Below, in pieces: positions 26,038 to 34,833 of a DNA stretch of 57,506 nucleotides. The translations under genes were made by a program, and so were the position numbers. This stretch comes from PALSA-607 sp036509315 (lineage in GTDB: Bacteria; Actinomycetota; Actinomycetes; Acidothermales; Acidothermaceae). The DNA is taken from NCBI GenBank assembly GCA_036509315.1, contig DATCFU010000177.1:1-57506 (forward strand), given 5' to 3'. The notes beneath the pieces are model-generated. The model had not been told where the DNA came from, did not search any database, and saw only the letters and a list, made by a program, of their open reading frames with translations. The stretch's first letter is position 1. The number at the start of each line of letters is the position of its first letter.

Positions 26038-28641
26038 TCACGACGTGCTGAAGCGAGCAGCCCGCTTACGAAGGTGACGCATCCTGCTGTATCGCGATCG
26101 TGGAATCTCTGCTGCGGTCGTGTCCCTGTAGAAGTAGCGCTTGCCCAATTCGATGAGAGCAAGGTACCCGACGACCATGGCGACAAGCGCCGCGAAGAAT
26201 GCTCCTGGAAGCGGGCTGAATCCGAGCGTGTGGGCGAGCGGAGTGGCGGGGATTAGCGTGCCGATTGTGACGACGCTGAGTGCCGCCAGTGTCAGAGGCA
26301 GGCTGGGGTGGCTCCGAAAGAACGGCACCCGACGGGTACGGATCGCGAAGATGACCAGAGTTTGGGTAGCGAGAGACTCGACGAACCAACCCGAGCGGAA
26401 TTGAGCGGCGCCGGAGTGGAACACCCACAGCATGATGGCGAACGTGACGAAGTCAAAGAACGAGCTAAGCGGCCCAAAGAAGATCATGAATCGGCGGATG
26501 AATCCGATATCCCAGTGGGAGGGGCGGCGGAGCTGTTCTTCATCGACGCCGTCTGTCGGGATGGCCAGCTGGCTGCTGTCATAGAGCAGGTTGTTCAGCA
26601 GGATCTGAGACGGCAACATTGGCAGGAAGGTCAGGAACAACGACGCGCCGGCAGCCGAGAACATATTGCCGAAGTTGCTGGACGTGCCCATCAGGACGTA
26701 CTTGATCGTGTTAGCAAAGATCCGCCGCCCTTCGGCGACCCCATCAGCAAGGACGTCGAGGTCTTTCTCGAGCAAGATGACATCCGCGGCGTCTTTGGCC
26801 ACATCGGTGGCGGAATCCACCGAGATTCCGACGTCGGCGGCGTGAAGGGCAAGCGCGTCGTTGACGCCATCACCGAGGAAGGCCACAGCGCCGCCGGTAC
26901 GGCGTTGAACGCGGACGATCCGCGCCTTGTGTTCGGGGCTGACCCTCGCGAACACCGTCGTACTGGAGATCGCGGCAGCCAGTGAGGTGTCGTCTAGTGC
27001 GTCGACATCTGCACCCGTGAGCGCGGCGCCGTCGCCGAGACCGAGCTCTTGGCAGACCTTAACCGCGACAGCGGCATTGTCCCCAGTCACGACTTTCACC
27101 GTGATGCCGAGGGTCGCGAGCCGAGCTAACGCGGTCGCTGCGTCAGGCATAGGGGGATCCAAGAAGACAAGGAGTCCGACGAGGCGGAGGTCGGTTTCGT
27201 CCTTGCTGGTCAACGGTTGGGTCTCGCTCGTCGTGCGCGTCGCAACCGCCACGACCCGGTTGCCCGCGGCGAACTCCGCAGCGAGGGAGTCTCGGGCCGC
27301 AGCCGGAACACCGACGCAACGGTCGAGGACGGTTTCAGGCGCTCCTTTGGTGACGACCATTAGTTGTCCCGCGGTGTCGCGAATGAGCGCCGAGACCATA
27401 CGACGATCGTGATCGAACGGCAACACGCTGAGTCGCGTGTAGGCGGCCAAGAATGAGTGCTGCGGCGCAGCAGCGGGTGATTCCCACAGCGCCTGGTCGA
27501 GCGGGTTTCCACCGATCGCCCGACCGTCATGTCCGGTGTTTTCCGTGCACAGGAGCCCCCATCGCAAGACAACATCAGCGGAGACATCGCTTGCTGGTAC
27601 TGAGCGCATGAACTGAACATTGCCCTGCGTGAGAGTGCCGGTCTTATCGGTGAAAAGGACGTCGACGTTGCCGAGATCCTCGATGCAGACCAGCCGCTTC
27701 ACCAGGACCTTCCGACGGCTCATGCGCCGCGAGCCGGCAGCAAGGCTGGTTGACACCACGGCGGGTAGCAATTGTGGTGTGATCCCGACCGCGATAGCCA
27801 ACGAGAACAACGCGGCGTCGATGACTGGTTTGTGTAGCACCACATTGATCACGAAGATGGACGTCGTCAACGAGCCGGCGACGTACACCAAGAGCATCGA
27901 GAACTTGCGTAGACCGACCTGAAACTCGGTATCGAGTTGGTGGGTGCTGAGCCCGGCGGCGATCTGGCCGAACTCGGCGCGGGCGCCTGTCGCCACTACG
28001 ACGCCGCGGCCACTTCCGGCGTGAACCACTGTGCCCATGAGCGCGCATCCGGTCAAGTCCGCAAGAGCCGTGCCAGCTGGGACCGGCACCGTCGACTTCT
28101 CGAGCGACAACGACTCGCCGGTGAGGACAGATTCGTCGCATTCGAGCCCGGTGACCTCGATGAGCCGAAGGTCGGCAGGCACGATGTCGCCCAGGCGCAG
28201 TTCAACCAGATCGCCCGGTACCAAGGACGTGACATCGACAGGGGTCGCTTTCCCTGCGCGGGTCACGACTGCCTCATGGTGGATTTGTGAGTGGAGCGCC
28301 TCGGCTGCCTTCTCCGCTCGAAATTCGTTGACGAAACCGAGTCCGACGGACAGGGCGACGATGACGCCGATGATGACCGCATCGCTGCGCTCACCAACGA
28401 AGTAAGACGCGACCGCGGCTACCACCAGCAACGTGAGCAGCGGAGATCGCAACTGATGCCATAGCACGGGCAGGAGCCGCGCGTGGTGAGTGGTTACTGC
28501 ATTCGGACCCCACCGTGCCTGCCGCCGGGCGACTTCTGCCTCGGACAGACCGCCCGAATCAGACGCACCGAACTCGAGCAGTACGTCGGACGCGCTCTTT
28601 GTTGCCGCTGACATGATCGGACTCAATGAGCTCGTCAGCAT
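26038..28641 (-). CDS. MgtA-type (P3B) magnesium-importing P-type ATPase
   Basis: A large cation pump of about 867 aa. An N-terminal cation-ATPase domain (SEAEVARRQARWGPNAVT) is followed by actuator motif ESVLTGESLSLEKS, phosphorylation motif VLFTDKTGTLTQGN, hinge FLGDGVNDALALHAADVGISV, and a C-terminal six-helix block with QILLNNLLYDSSQLAIPTDGVD. These match MgtA/MgtB, which take up Mg2+ down its gradient using ATP; specificity is inferred from family resemblance. The start is uncertain: ATG 28641 (GGAG just upstream) or ATG 28614. It is divergent from hypF, with a shared DevR-like box 37-64 bp upstream. Confidence 0.9.
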   Translation of the reverse strand: MLTSSLSPIMSAATKSASDVLLEFGASDSGGLSEAEVARRQARWGPNAVTTHHARLLPVLWHQLRSPLLTLLVVAAVASYFVGERSDAVIIGVIVALSVGLGFVNEFRAEKAAEALHSQIHHEAVVTRAGKATPVDVTSLVPGDLVELRLGDIVPADLRLIEVTGLECDESVLTGESLSLEKSTVPVPAGTALADLTGCALMGTVVHAGSGRGVVVATGARAEFGQIAAGLSTHQLDTEFQVGLRKFSMLLVYVAGSLTTSIFVINVVLHKPVIDAALFSLAIAVGITPQLLPAVVSTSLAAGSRRMSRRKVLVKRLVCIEDLGNVDVLFTDKTGTLTQGNVQFMRSVPASDVSADVVLRWGLLCTENTGHDGRAIGGNPLDQALWESPAAAPQHSFLAAYTRLSVLPFDHDRRMVSALIRDTAGQLMVVTKGAPETVLDRCVGVPAAARDSLAAEFAAGNRVVAVATRTTSETQPLTSKDETDLRLVGLLVFLDPPMPDAATALARLATLGITVKVVTGDNAAVAVKVCQELGLGDGAALTGADVDALDDTSLAAAISSTTVFARVSPEHKARIVRVQRRTGGAVAFLGDGVNDALALHAADVGISVDSATDVAKDAADVILLEKDLDVLADGVAEGRRIFANTIKYVLMGTSSNFGNMFSAAGASLFLTFLPMLPSQILLNNLLYDSSQLAIPTDGVDEEQLRRPSHWDIGFIRRFMIFFGPLSSFFDFVTFAIMLWVFHSGAAQFRSGWFVESLATQTLVIFAIRTRRVPFFRSHPSLPLTLAALSVVTIGTLIPATPLAHTLGFSPLPGAFFAALVAMVVGYLALIELGKRYFYRDTTAAEIPRSRYSRMRHLRKRAARFSTS

Positions 28642-28677
28642 TACTCCAGTCAACCTGAGAGCTCAGGCCAGCGATTA

Positions 28678-28691
28678 GGGACCAAGGTCCG
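28678..28691. promoter_or_regulatory. DevR/DosR-like box between the MgtA-type ATPase and hypF
   Basis: GGGACCAAGGTCCG matches 11 of 14 positions of GGGACTWWAGTCCC; its core GGACCAAGGTCC is a perfect palindrome. It sits in the 127-bp divergent gap, about 78 bp before hypF and 37-64 bp before the ATPase start, so it could control both. Confidence 0.6.
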
Positions 28692-28768
28692 GCACAGGCG
28701 GACCGACGACCCTCGTCCGTCCCTGCATCCGGAACCTACCGTTGCTTCATGGACGACGGGCCGCGGTC

Positions 28769-31114
28769 ATGATGCGCGCGGCGGTGCGAGCTGCGGCGGC
28801 CGCTCCACCGCGGGTGGGTCGGCTGATCGCCGTCCGTGGCGCCGTGCAGGGTGTGGGTTTTCGACCCTTTGTTTATCGGCTCGCTGTCGAGCTGGGTCTC
28901 GAAGGAACCGTCCGCAATACCGACGGCCACGTCGTCATCGAAACCGCGGGGACGGAAGAGGCCTTAGACGAGTTTGTCCATCGCATTGTCGAGGACGCGC
29001 CACCGCTATCGCATGTCGATTCCGTCGTGCTCAGCGACCTTCCCGTCGCGCCAGCGGCGAACTCGGGCTTTCGCGTCGCTCCAAGTGACTGTGTCGATCG
29101 AGATTCGCGGGGTGAACTGCCGCCTGACATCGCTACCTGCGCCGATTGTCTGCGCGAGCTCTTCGATCCAGCGGACCGGCGGTATCGCTACCCGTTCACG
29201 AACTGCACGAACTGCGGACCGCGCGCCACGATCATTCGCGACCTGCCCTACGACCGCGAGCGAACTGTCATGCAGCCATTTCCGCTCTGCGATGCCTGCG
29301 CGTACGAATATGGCGACCCGACCAATCGTCGATTCCACGCCGAACCGGTGGCGTGCGCTGCCTGCGGCCCGCAACTCGCTTGGCAGCCGATCGGCTCGGC
29401 TATCAAACTCGCGACCGGTGAGGCTGCGCTGCAGGCAGCGGTTCACGCCATCGCAGCTGGTCATATTGTCGCGGTCAAGAGCCTTGGCGGCTACCAACTC
29501 ATATGCGACGCGACAAACGCGGCCGCCGTAAGTTTGCTGCGCGAACGCAAGCGTAGACCGACGAAGCCGCTGGCCGTCATGGTTGCCGATCAGGTGGCTC
29601 TGCACGAAATCGCGGAACCCAGCGCAACCGAGGACGAGTTGCTGATCTCGGATGCGCGGCCGATCGCGCTGGTTCAGGGCATAGGCGTCCTGCCGGCCGT
29701 CGTCAACCCTGGAACGAACCGGATCGGGGTGTTCTTGCCCTACACACCGTTGCATCATCTCCTGCTGAGCGAGCTGGCAAGACCCTTGGTCGTCACCAGT
29801 GGGAACCGCTGCGACGAGCCGATGGCGATCGACAATGACGCGGGACTCGTGACCCTTGGCGGTATCGCTGACGGCTTCCTTATGAATGACCGCGACATCG
29901 CCGTTCGCTATGACGACTCCGTCGTTCAGGTGACAGGCGATCGTCCCCGGATGATCCGCCGCGCCCGCGGTTACGCGCCGACCGCGCTCGCGCTTCCAGT
30001 GCCGACTCGTCGTCCACTGCTAGGCGTCGGCGCCGAGTTGAAACATACGTTCACGCTGGCAAGCGAGGCGCGCGCGGTCATCGGTCCGCATGGCGGCGAT
30101 CTCGAGGACGTCGATTCGTTCGATTCGTTCGAGCGCACACTGGCTCACTTGTCGCGGCTGGAGCGGATCGACCCGGAAATCGTGGCGCACGACCTGCATC
30201 CCGGCTACCTGTCGACACAGTTCGCACAGCGCTACCCCGCTCGCGACCGGATGCCGATACAGCATCACCACGCCCACATTGCGGCATGCGCCGCGGAGTT
30301 CGGCGTGACCGAGCCTGTGATCGGGATTGCCTACGACGGCCTAGGCCTCGGCGACGACGGCACGCTCTGGGGTGGTGAAGTGCTCATCGCCAACCTCACC
30401 GGGTACCGGCGCTTCGGCCGATTCTCGCGCGCGCCAATGCCCGGTGGGCGAGCCGCAATCAAGCGGCCTGCGCGGATGGCCTTGGGCTACCTGTTCGGCG
30501 TGGAAGGTTTCGACGACGATCCTGGGCTGGCTGCACACGGCGACTTCGACCCATTTCGTGGAAGGCTCGGCTCGGGGGAGATCGATACCATTCGCCGCTT
30601 GGTCGGCGCGCGGATGGGTAGCCCATTCGCCTCGAGCGCGGGCCGCTTGTTCGACGCGGTTGCCAGCCTGCTCGGATTGCATGACGACGCGAGCTACGAA
30701 GGGGAAGCCGCGGTAGCGCTGGAGAACGCGGCCGCCGATGGTGACTTCGGAGAATTCGCGTGGAAGTTGCGCCGCGTCGACGGCTTGCTCGTGTATGACG
30801 TCCGGCCAACGTTGGACAACGTGATCCGAGCGGTCGCCGAGCGCGCCGACGTATCGGTGGTATCGGCGCGCTTTCACCAGACGCTGATTGCCGTCACTGA
30901 AGCTCTCTGCCAGGAGGCCCGCCGTGCGACAGGGTTGCGGACGGTGTGCCTTGGTGGCGGGGTGTTCCAGAACCGCCGACTAGCAGCTGGCGTCATCGAG
31001 GCACTGGTGTCTAGTGAATTTCACGTATATGCCGGCGAACAAGTGCCGACCAACGACGGCGGAGTCAGCTTCGGCCAATCGGCGATCGCAGCCGCTCGCA
31101 CCAGAAGGGACTGA
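28769..31114 (+). CDS. hypF: Carbamoyltransferase HypF ([NiFe]-hydrogenase maturation)
   Basis: Makes the carbamoyl group, later turned into the CN- ligands of the [NiFe] site, using carbamoyl phosphate and ATP and passing it to HypE. Domains of the about 781-aa protein: acylphosphatase (about 15-100, VRGAVQGVGFRPFVYRLA), two zinc-finger pairs (CADCLRELFDPADRRY, CTNCGPR, CDACAYEYGD, CAACGP), a YrdC-like domain (about 205-390, LRERKRRPTKPLAVMVAD), and a Kae1-like C-terminal domain with HHHAHIAACAAEFG and VCLGGGVFQNRRLAAGVIEA. Everything expected for function is present. ATG 28769 or 28772 is likely; the ribosome site is weak. HypC follows by 5 bp. Confidence 0.95.
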   Translation: MMRAAVRAAAAAPPRVGRLIAVRGAVQGVGFRPFVYRLAVELGLEGTVRNTDGHVVIETAGTEEALDEFVHRIVEDAPPLSHVDSVVLSDLPVAPAANSGFRVAPSDCVDRDSRGELPPDIATCADCLRELFDPADRRYRYPFTNCTNCGPRATIIRDLPYDRERTVMQPFPLCDACAYEYGDPTNRRFHAEPVACAACGPQLAWQPIGSAIKLATGEAALQAAVHAIAAGHIVAVKSLGGYQLICDATNAAAVSLLRERKRRPTKPLAVMVADQVALHEIAEPSATEDELLISDARPIALVQGIGVLPAVVNPGTNRIGVFLPYTPLHHLLLSELARPLVVTSGNRCDEPMAIDNDAGLVTLGGIADGFLMNDRDIAVRYDDSVVQVTGDRPRMIRRARGYAPTALALPVPTRRPLLGVGAELKHTFTLASEARAVIGPHGGDLEDVDSFDSFERTLAHLSRLERIDPEIVAHDLHPGYLSTQFAQRYPARDRMPIQHHHAHIAACAAEFGVTEPVIGIAYDGLGLGDDGTLWGGEVLIANLTGYRRFGRFSRAPMPGGRAAIKRPARMALGYLFGVEGFDDDPGLAAHGDFDPFRGRLGSGEIDTIRRLVGARMGSPFASSAGRLFDAVASLLGLHDDASYEGEAAVALENAAADGDFGEFAWKLRRVDGLLVYDVRPTLDNVIRAVAERADVSVVSARFHQTLIAVTEALCQEARRATGLRTVCLGGGVFQNRRLAAGVIEALVSSEFHVYAGEQVPTNDGGVSFGQSAIAAARTRRD

Positions 31115-31119
31115 GCCGC

Positions 31120-31392
31120 ATGTGTCTTGGCATTCCCGGCCGCGTGACGTCGACTGTCGATGTCGATGGGCTGCGTATGGGTGTTGTGGACTTTGGCGGC
31201 GTCCGGAAGGAGGTCTGCCTGAGCTACTTGCCCGAGACCGAGATTGGTGACTACGTCGTGGTTCACGTGGGCTTCGCGATCAGCCGGCTCGACGAAGATG
31301 AGGCGCTGCGTACGCTGGAGATTATCGCAGCGATGCCTGGAGCATTCGCCCAAGAATTCGGACCGGTCGCCGAGGAAACCAGCGCGCGATGA
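31120..31392 (+). CDS. hypC: Hydrogenase assembly chaperone HypC
   Basis: A 90-residue HypC/HybG-family chaperone that complexes with HypD during assembly of Fe(CN)2CO and delivers it to the hydrogenase large subunit. It has the family N-terminus MCLGIPGRV with essential Cys2. The OB-like core includes VDFGGVRKEVCLSYLPE and IGDYVVVHVGFAISRLDEDEA. It overlaps hypD by 4 bp (ATGA), indicating coupled translation. Confidence 0.95.
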   Translation: MCLGIPGRVTSTVDVDGLRMGVVDFGGVRKEVCLSYLPETEIGDYVVVHVGFAISRLDEDEALRTLEIIAAMPGAFAQEFGPVAEETSAR

Positions 31393-32513
31393 AGTATGTC
31401 GAGGAATATCGCGACCCAGTGCTTGCGAAGCAATTGCTGGGCGAAATCAATGCTGCTGTGACAAGGCCGTGGAGTCTGATGGAGGTATGTGGTGGCCAGA
31501 CTCACACGATCGTTCGACAGGGCATTGACGATCTGTTGCCTGCAGGTTTGCGGATGGTTCATGGCCCCGGTTGCCCGGTGTGCGTAACGCCACTCGAACT
31601 CATCGACAAGGCGTGCGCGATAGCGGCGCGGCCCGACGTCATTTTCACCAGCTACGGCGACATGCTTCGCGTACCAGGGTCAGAGACCGATCTGCTGGCG
31701 CTGAAGGCGCGCGGATCCGACGTCCGCACCGTGTACTCGCCGATGGACGCCGTACGGATCGCCATCGATACGCCCGACCGCCAGGTCGTCTTCTTCGCCG
31801 TCGGCTTCGAAACAACTGCGCCAGCGAACGCGATGGCCGTGATGCAAACGAAAGAGCTTGGCTTGCACAACTTCAGCGTGCTCGTCAGTCATGTGCTCGT
31901 GCCACCCGCGATGACTGCGATCCTCGATGATCCCGAGTGCGACATCGACGCATTCCTCGCCGCGGGCCACGTCTGCGCCGTCATGGGATGGCGCGAATAT
32001 GAACCGATCGTTGAGCGTTACCGCGTACCGATCATCGTCACCGGCTTCGAACCGCTTGATCTGCTCGAAGGGATTCTGATGGCCGTCCGGCAGCTCGAGG
32101 CAGGTCGCGCGGCCGTCGAGAATCAATACATTCGAGCCGTGCAACGCCTCGGCAACACACATGCGCAGAGCGCGATTCGCCGCGTTTTTGCGATCACGGA
32201 TCGCACGTGGCGAGGCGTCGGATCGATCCCCGACAGCGGCCTTATGCTCGCCCCGGAATACGTCGACTACGACGCCGCGACCAGGTTCAATGTCGGCGGC
32301 ATCGTGACAGCCGAGCACCCCGCGTGCATCGCCGGCGACATTCTGCGCGGGGTGAAAGTACCTACCGACTGCACAGCCTACGCAACGTTGTGCACACCGA
32401 GGGTGCCACTGGGTGCGCCGATGGTTTCGAGCGAAGGAACCTGCGCCGCGTTTTACAACGCCGGTCGTGGGCGGCCACTGCTCTGTGCCGTAGAGCCGGG
32501 GAGTTCACGATGA
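31389..32513 (+). CDS. hypD: Hydrogenase formation protein HypD
   Basis: A 374-residue iron-sulfur scaffold on which the Fe(CN)2CO group is assembled. Conserved motifs are MEVCGGQTHTIVRQGID, HGPGCPVCVTP, GFETTAPANA, VITGFEPLDLLEGI (spelled IIVTGFEPLDLLEGI here) and late cysteines in HPACIAGDILRG and CTPRVPLGAP. Family length is normal. The start overlaps hypC and the stop overlaps hypE, so hypF-C-D-E is one operon. Confidence 0.96.
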   Translation: MKYVEEYRDPVLAKQLLGEINAAVTRPWSLMEVCGGQTHTIVRQGIDDLLPAGLRMVHGPGCPVCVTPLELIDKACAIAARPDVIFTSYGDMLRVPGSETDLLALKARGSDVRTVYSPMDAVRIAIDTPDRQVVFFAVGFETTAPANAMAVMQTKELGLHNFSVLVSHVLVPPAMTAILDDPECDIDAFLAAGHVCAVMGWREYEPIVERYRVPIIVTGFEPLDLLEGILMAVRQLEAGRAAVENQYIRAVQRLGNTHAQSAIRRVFAITDRTWRGVGSIPDSGLMLAPEYVDYDAATRFNVGGIVTAEHPACIAGDILRGVKVPTDCTAYATLCTPRVPLGAPMVSSEGTCAAFYNAGRGRPLLCAVEPGSSR

Positions 32514-33592
32514 CCGTCCAATCACCGATACAGCCGACTAGCGGGGTGATGGCAGCCTCGTGCGCGGTTCCTGTCGTCGAACGCGAGCGGGTGCTGCTCG
32601 GCCATGGCTCGGGCGGGCAGCTCTCAGCTGAACTGCTCCGCGAGGTCATCGTGCCCGCACTCGGGACGGCGGCCCGCGCTGGAGCGATGGAGGACGGTGC
32701 GCTGATCCACGTCGGTAGCTACGACTTGGTCATGAGTACCGATTCGTTCGTGGTCAATCCACGGTTCTTCCCCGGAGGCGACATCGGAAGCCTCGCCGTC
32801 CACGGGACGATCAACGACTTGGCCATGATGGGTGCGCTCCCTGCCGCGCTGACTCTGGCCCTCGTGATCGAAGAGGGTTTCCCGATTGACGAATTGCGCG
32901 CGATTTGCGAATCGGTCGGGCGAGCTGCTGTCGCGGCGGGCGTCCCGGTTGTCACTGGCGACACGAAGGTAGTCGGTCGCGGCGACGCAGACGGATTGTT
33001 TATCAACACAACAGGGCTCGGACGCCGACTGCCAGCCGCCTCACCTAGCGCGACGAGAGCGTGCGTCGGCGACGTTGTCGTCTTGTCGGCGCCGATCGGA
33101 TTGCACGGGACCACCGTGATGAGTACCCGCGCCGCTCTGGGATTCGAGTCTGACATCGCCTCCGATTCGCAGCCCTTGCACAGACTTGTTGAGGCGATGA
33201 TCGACGTCGCCGGCCCGGCAATCCACGTGATGCGAGACCCCACCCGCGGCGGTCTCGCGTCTGCACTGAATGAGATAGCCCAGGCCTCCGGCGTCCAGAT
33301 CTGTCTAGAAGAATCGGCCATTCCGGTGCCGGCCATAGTCGCCGCCGCCTGCGAGATCCTCGGCCTCGACCCGCTCCACGTCGCCAATGAAGGTTGTCTT
33401 GTCGCGATCGTCGATCCGGACGTCGTCGACGCGGTGGTTGCGGCGATGCGCACGACGCCCGAAGGGTCGAGTGCGTGCGTGATCGGTAGCGTCATTGATG
33501 CGAGCACTGCCCGGGTGGTGATGTCGACCATCGTCGGTTCGCGGCGCATCGTCGACATGCTGATCGGGGAGCAGCTTCCCCGCATCTGCTGA
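32510..33592 (+). CDS. hypE: Carbamoyl-dehydrating protein HypE
   Basis: Converts the carbamoyl group received from HypF into thiocyanate on its C-terminal cysteine, using ATP, to supply CN-. The 360-aa AIRS/PurM-type ATPase has VLLGHGSGGQLSAELLREV, DLVMSTDSFVVNP, HGTINDLAMMGALP and DPTRGGLASALNEIA. It ends in PRIC, the carrier cysteine motif. ATG 32510 lies within the hypD stop and follows GGGGAG. No hypA, hypB or hydrogenase subunit genes are in the window. Confidence 0.96.
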   Translation: MTVQSPIQPTSGVMAASCAVPVVERERVLLGHGSGGQLSAELLREVIVPALGTAARAGAMEDGALIHVGSYDLVMSTDSFVVNPRFFPGGDIGSLAVHGTINDLAMMGALPAALTLALVIEEGFPIDELRAICESVGRAAVAAGVPVVTGDTKVVGRGDADGLFINTTGLGRRLPAASPSATRACVGDVVVLSAPIGLHGTTVMSTRAALGFESDIASDSQPLHRLVEAMIDVAGPAIHVMRDPTRGGLASALNEIAQASGVQICLEESAIPVPAIVAAACEILGLDPLHVANEGCLVAIVDPDVVDAVVAAMRTTPEGSSACVIGSVIDASTARVVMSTIVGSRRIVDMLIGEQLPRIC

Positions 33593-33627
33593 GGTACCAG
33601 CTAGGCCAAGTGTGAAGGACGAAGCGC

Positions 33628-33981
33628 TTATGCGACCGACTGCTGCTCGAGCCAGTTGGCGAACGCTTCCGCGTATCGCAGCGGCTCCGAGGACGGGTCG
33701 ATGTCGTTAAGCCCACCGGTCTCGAGGAAGGTGCAGCCGCGCAAGACGTCGGATTCAAATTGAGTCACGACGCTCGCGTCCCCTGTGACAATCACCTGGG
33801 GGATGGTCAGCCACAAGTCGTGGATCTCGGCTACGGCGACGTCGAGTCCGAGCGAGCGTGCGTGGTAAACGACCGCACTTACCAATGACGATGTGACCGC
33901 CTCGTTGATGGACGGAAGCCAGAGCATGAACCCTCGTGTTTGCAGACGGCTCGGCGATTCGTTGGTTTCGAGTCGTGCCAT
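33628..33981 (-). CDS. Small conserved-looking protein of unknown function
   Basis: A 117-residue protein that I do not recognise. It has alternating hydrophobic segments (MLWLPSINEAVTSSLVSAVVYHA, then IHDLWLTIPQVIVTG) and a C-terminal amphipathic part ending AEAFANWLEQQ. It is probably a soluble alpha/beta protein, with no signal peptide. The ATG follows GGGAGG by about six bases, which supports translation. It converges with hypE and is divergent from the PAS protein; the DevR-like box at 34076 lies 95 bp upstream. Confidence 0.65.
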   Translation of the reverse strand: MARLETNESPSRLQTRGFMLWLPSINEAVTSSLVSAVVYHARSLGLDVAVAEIHDLWLTIPQVIVTGDASVVTQFESDVLRGCTFLETGGLNDIDPSSEPLRYAEAFANWLEQQSVA

Positions 33982-34075
33982 GCTTTACCTCCCGATATGC
34001 CGCCGCAGATCGCACCGGCAGGGCAAAGGTAGGCTCCTTTTGTGCTTCGCGGCACGGCCGAAAGCCCTATCAGTC

Positions 34076-34089
34076 AGGACCTAAGGCTT
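34076..34089. promoter_or_regulatory. Weak DevR/DosR-like box upstream of the PAS gene
   Basis: AGGACCTAAGGCTT matches 9 of 14 positions of GGGACTWWAGTCCC and misses GGNCNNNNGNCC by one base. It lies 50 bp before the PAS start at 34139 and 95 bp before the divergent small gene. It is the weakest of the seven boxes. Confidence 0.35.
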
Positions 34090-34138
34090 GGCGGGGAGCG
34101 ACGTTGTCGGCTTGTGCGGGTCGTGATTCACTAGCAAC

Positions 34139-34783
34139 GTGCCTCGTGCCCCGGAAACCACGAAGTCGAGCTCGGGTCCGGTCACGACCGAGCGGCTGAG
34201 CCTGCTTGTCGAGGCGGTGGAAGAGTACGCGATCTTCATGCTCGATCCGGACGGCACCGTTGCGACCTGGAACACCGGGGCTCATCGAATCAAGGGCTAT
34301 TCCGCCGACGAGATCATCGGGCGGCACTTCTCCGTCTTCTACACCTACGAAGAGGTCAGTGCCGGCAAGCCGCAACGCGAACTGGACCAGGCAAAAGCAG
34401 AGGGTCGGGCGCGTGACGAGGGCTGGCGGGTACGCAAAGACGGCAGCCGATTCTGGGCCAATGTGGTCATTACTGCCGTGTACGACAAGAACGGTCGCCT
34501 CGAAGGCTTCGCCAAGGTGACCCGCGACGAAACCGAGCGGAAACGGGTCGACGAACAGGCTCGTCTGCTCGAGATTTTCGCGGAGCGCGATCGGATCGCA
34601 AACGAGCTGCTGGCAACCGTTGTGCGTCAGCTCTTCGAAGCCGTTCTTGCGATGGAAAGCGCCGCCCAGGCGACGAGCGATCCGAACGTGCGGCAGCGCA
34701 TTCAAGAGGCCGTCGACATCGTCGACCGTGCGTTGAAAGCCAGCCGCGTCGCTGTCACCGGTATGACGGCATCGGGTCCCTAG
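34139..34783 (+). CDS. PAS protein with degenerate DevS-like dimerisation helix
   Basis: A 214-residue cytoplasmic protein. The PAS domain (about 20-135) includes AIFMLDPDGTVATWNTGAHR, IKGYSADEIIGRHFSVFY and the PAC-type end GFAKVTRDETERKR. The last about 65 residues read ERDRIANELLATVVRQLF then EAVLAMESAAQ. This aligns with the HisKA_3 helix of the DevS-type kinase in this window (RDRIARDLHDTVIQRLF), but the phospho-acceptor His is Leu158 and the next Asp is Ala159. There is no ATPase domain. It may be a signalling adaptor or dimerisation antagonist. The start is GTG 34139, without a strong ribosome site. Confidence 0.85.
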   Translation: MPRAPETTKSSSGPVTTERLSLLVEAVEEYAIFMLDPDGTVATWNTGAHRIKGYSADEIIGRHFSVFYTYEEVSAGKPQRELDQAKAEGRARDEGWRVRKDGSRFWANVVITAVYDKNGRLEGFAKVTRDETERKRVDEQARLLEIFAERDRIANELLATVVRQLFEAVLAMESAAQATSDPNVRQRIQEAVDIVDRALKASRVAVTGMTASGP

Positions 34784-34833
34784 GTCAAGGTCGGCCGGTA
34801 CTAGCTGTCACCTTGGCCGAGCTTGCCGGGCCA

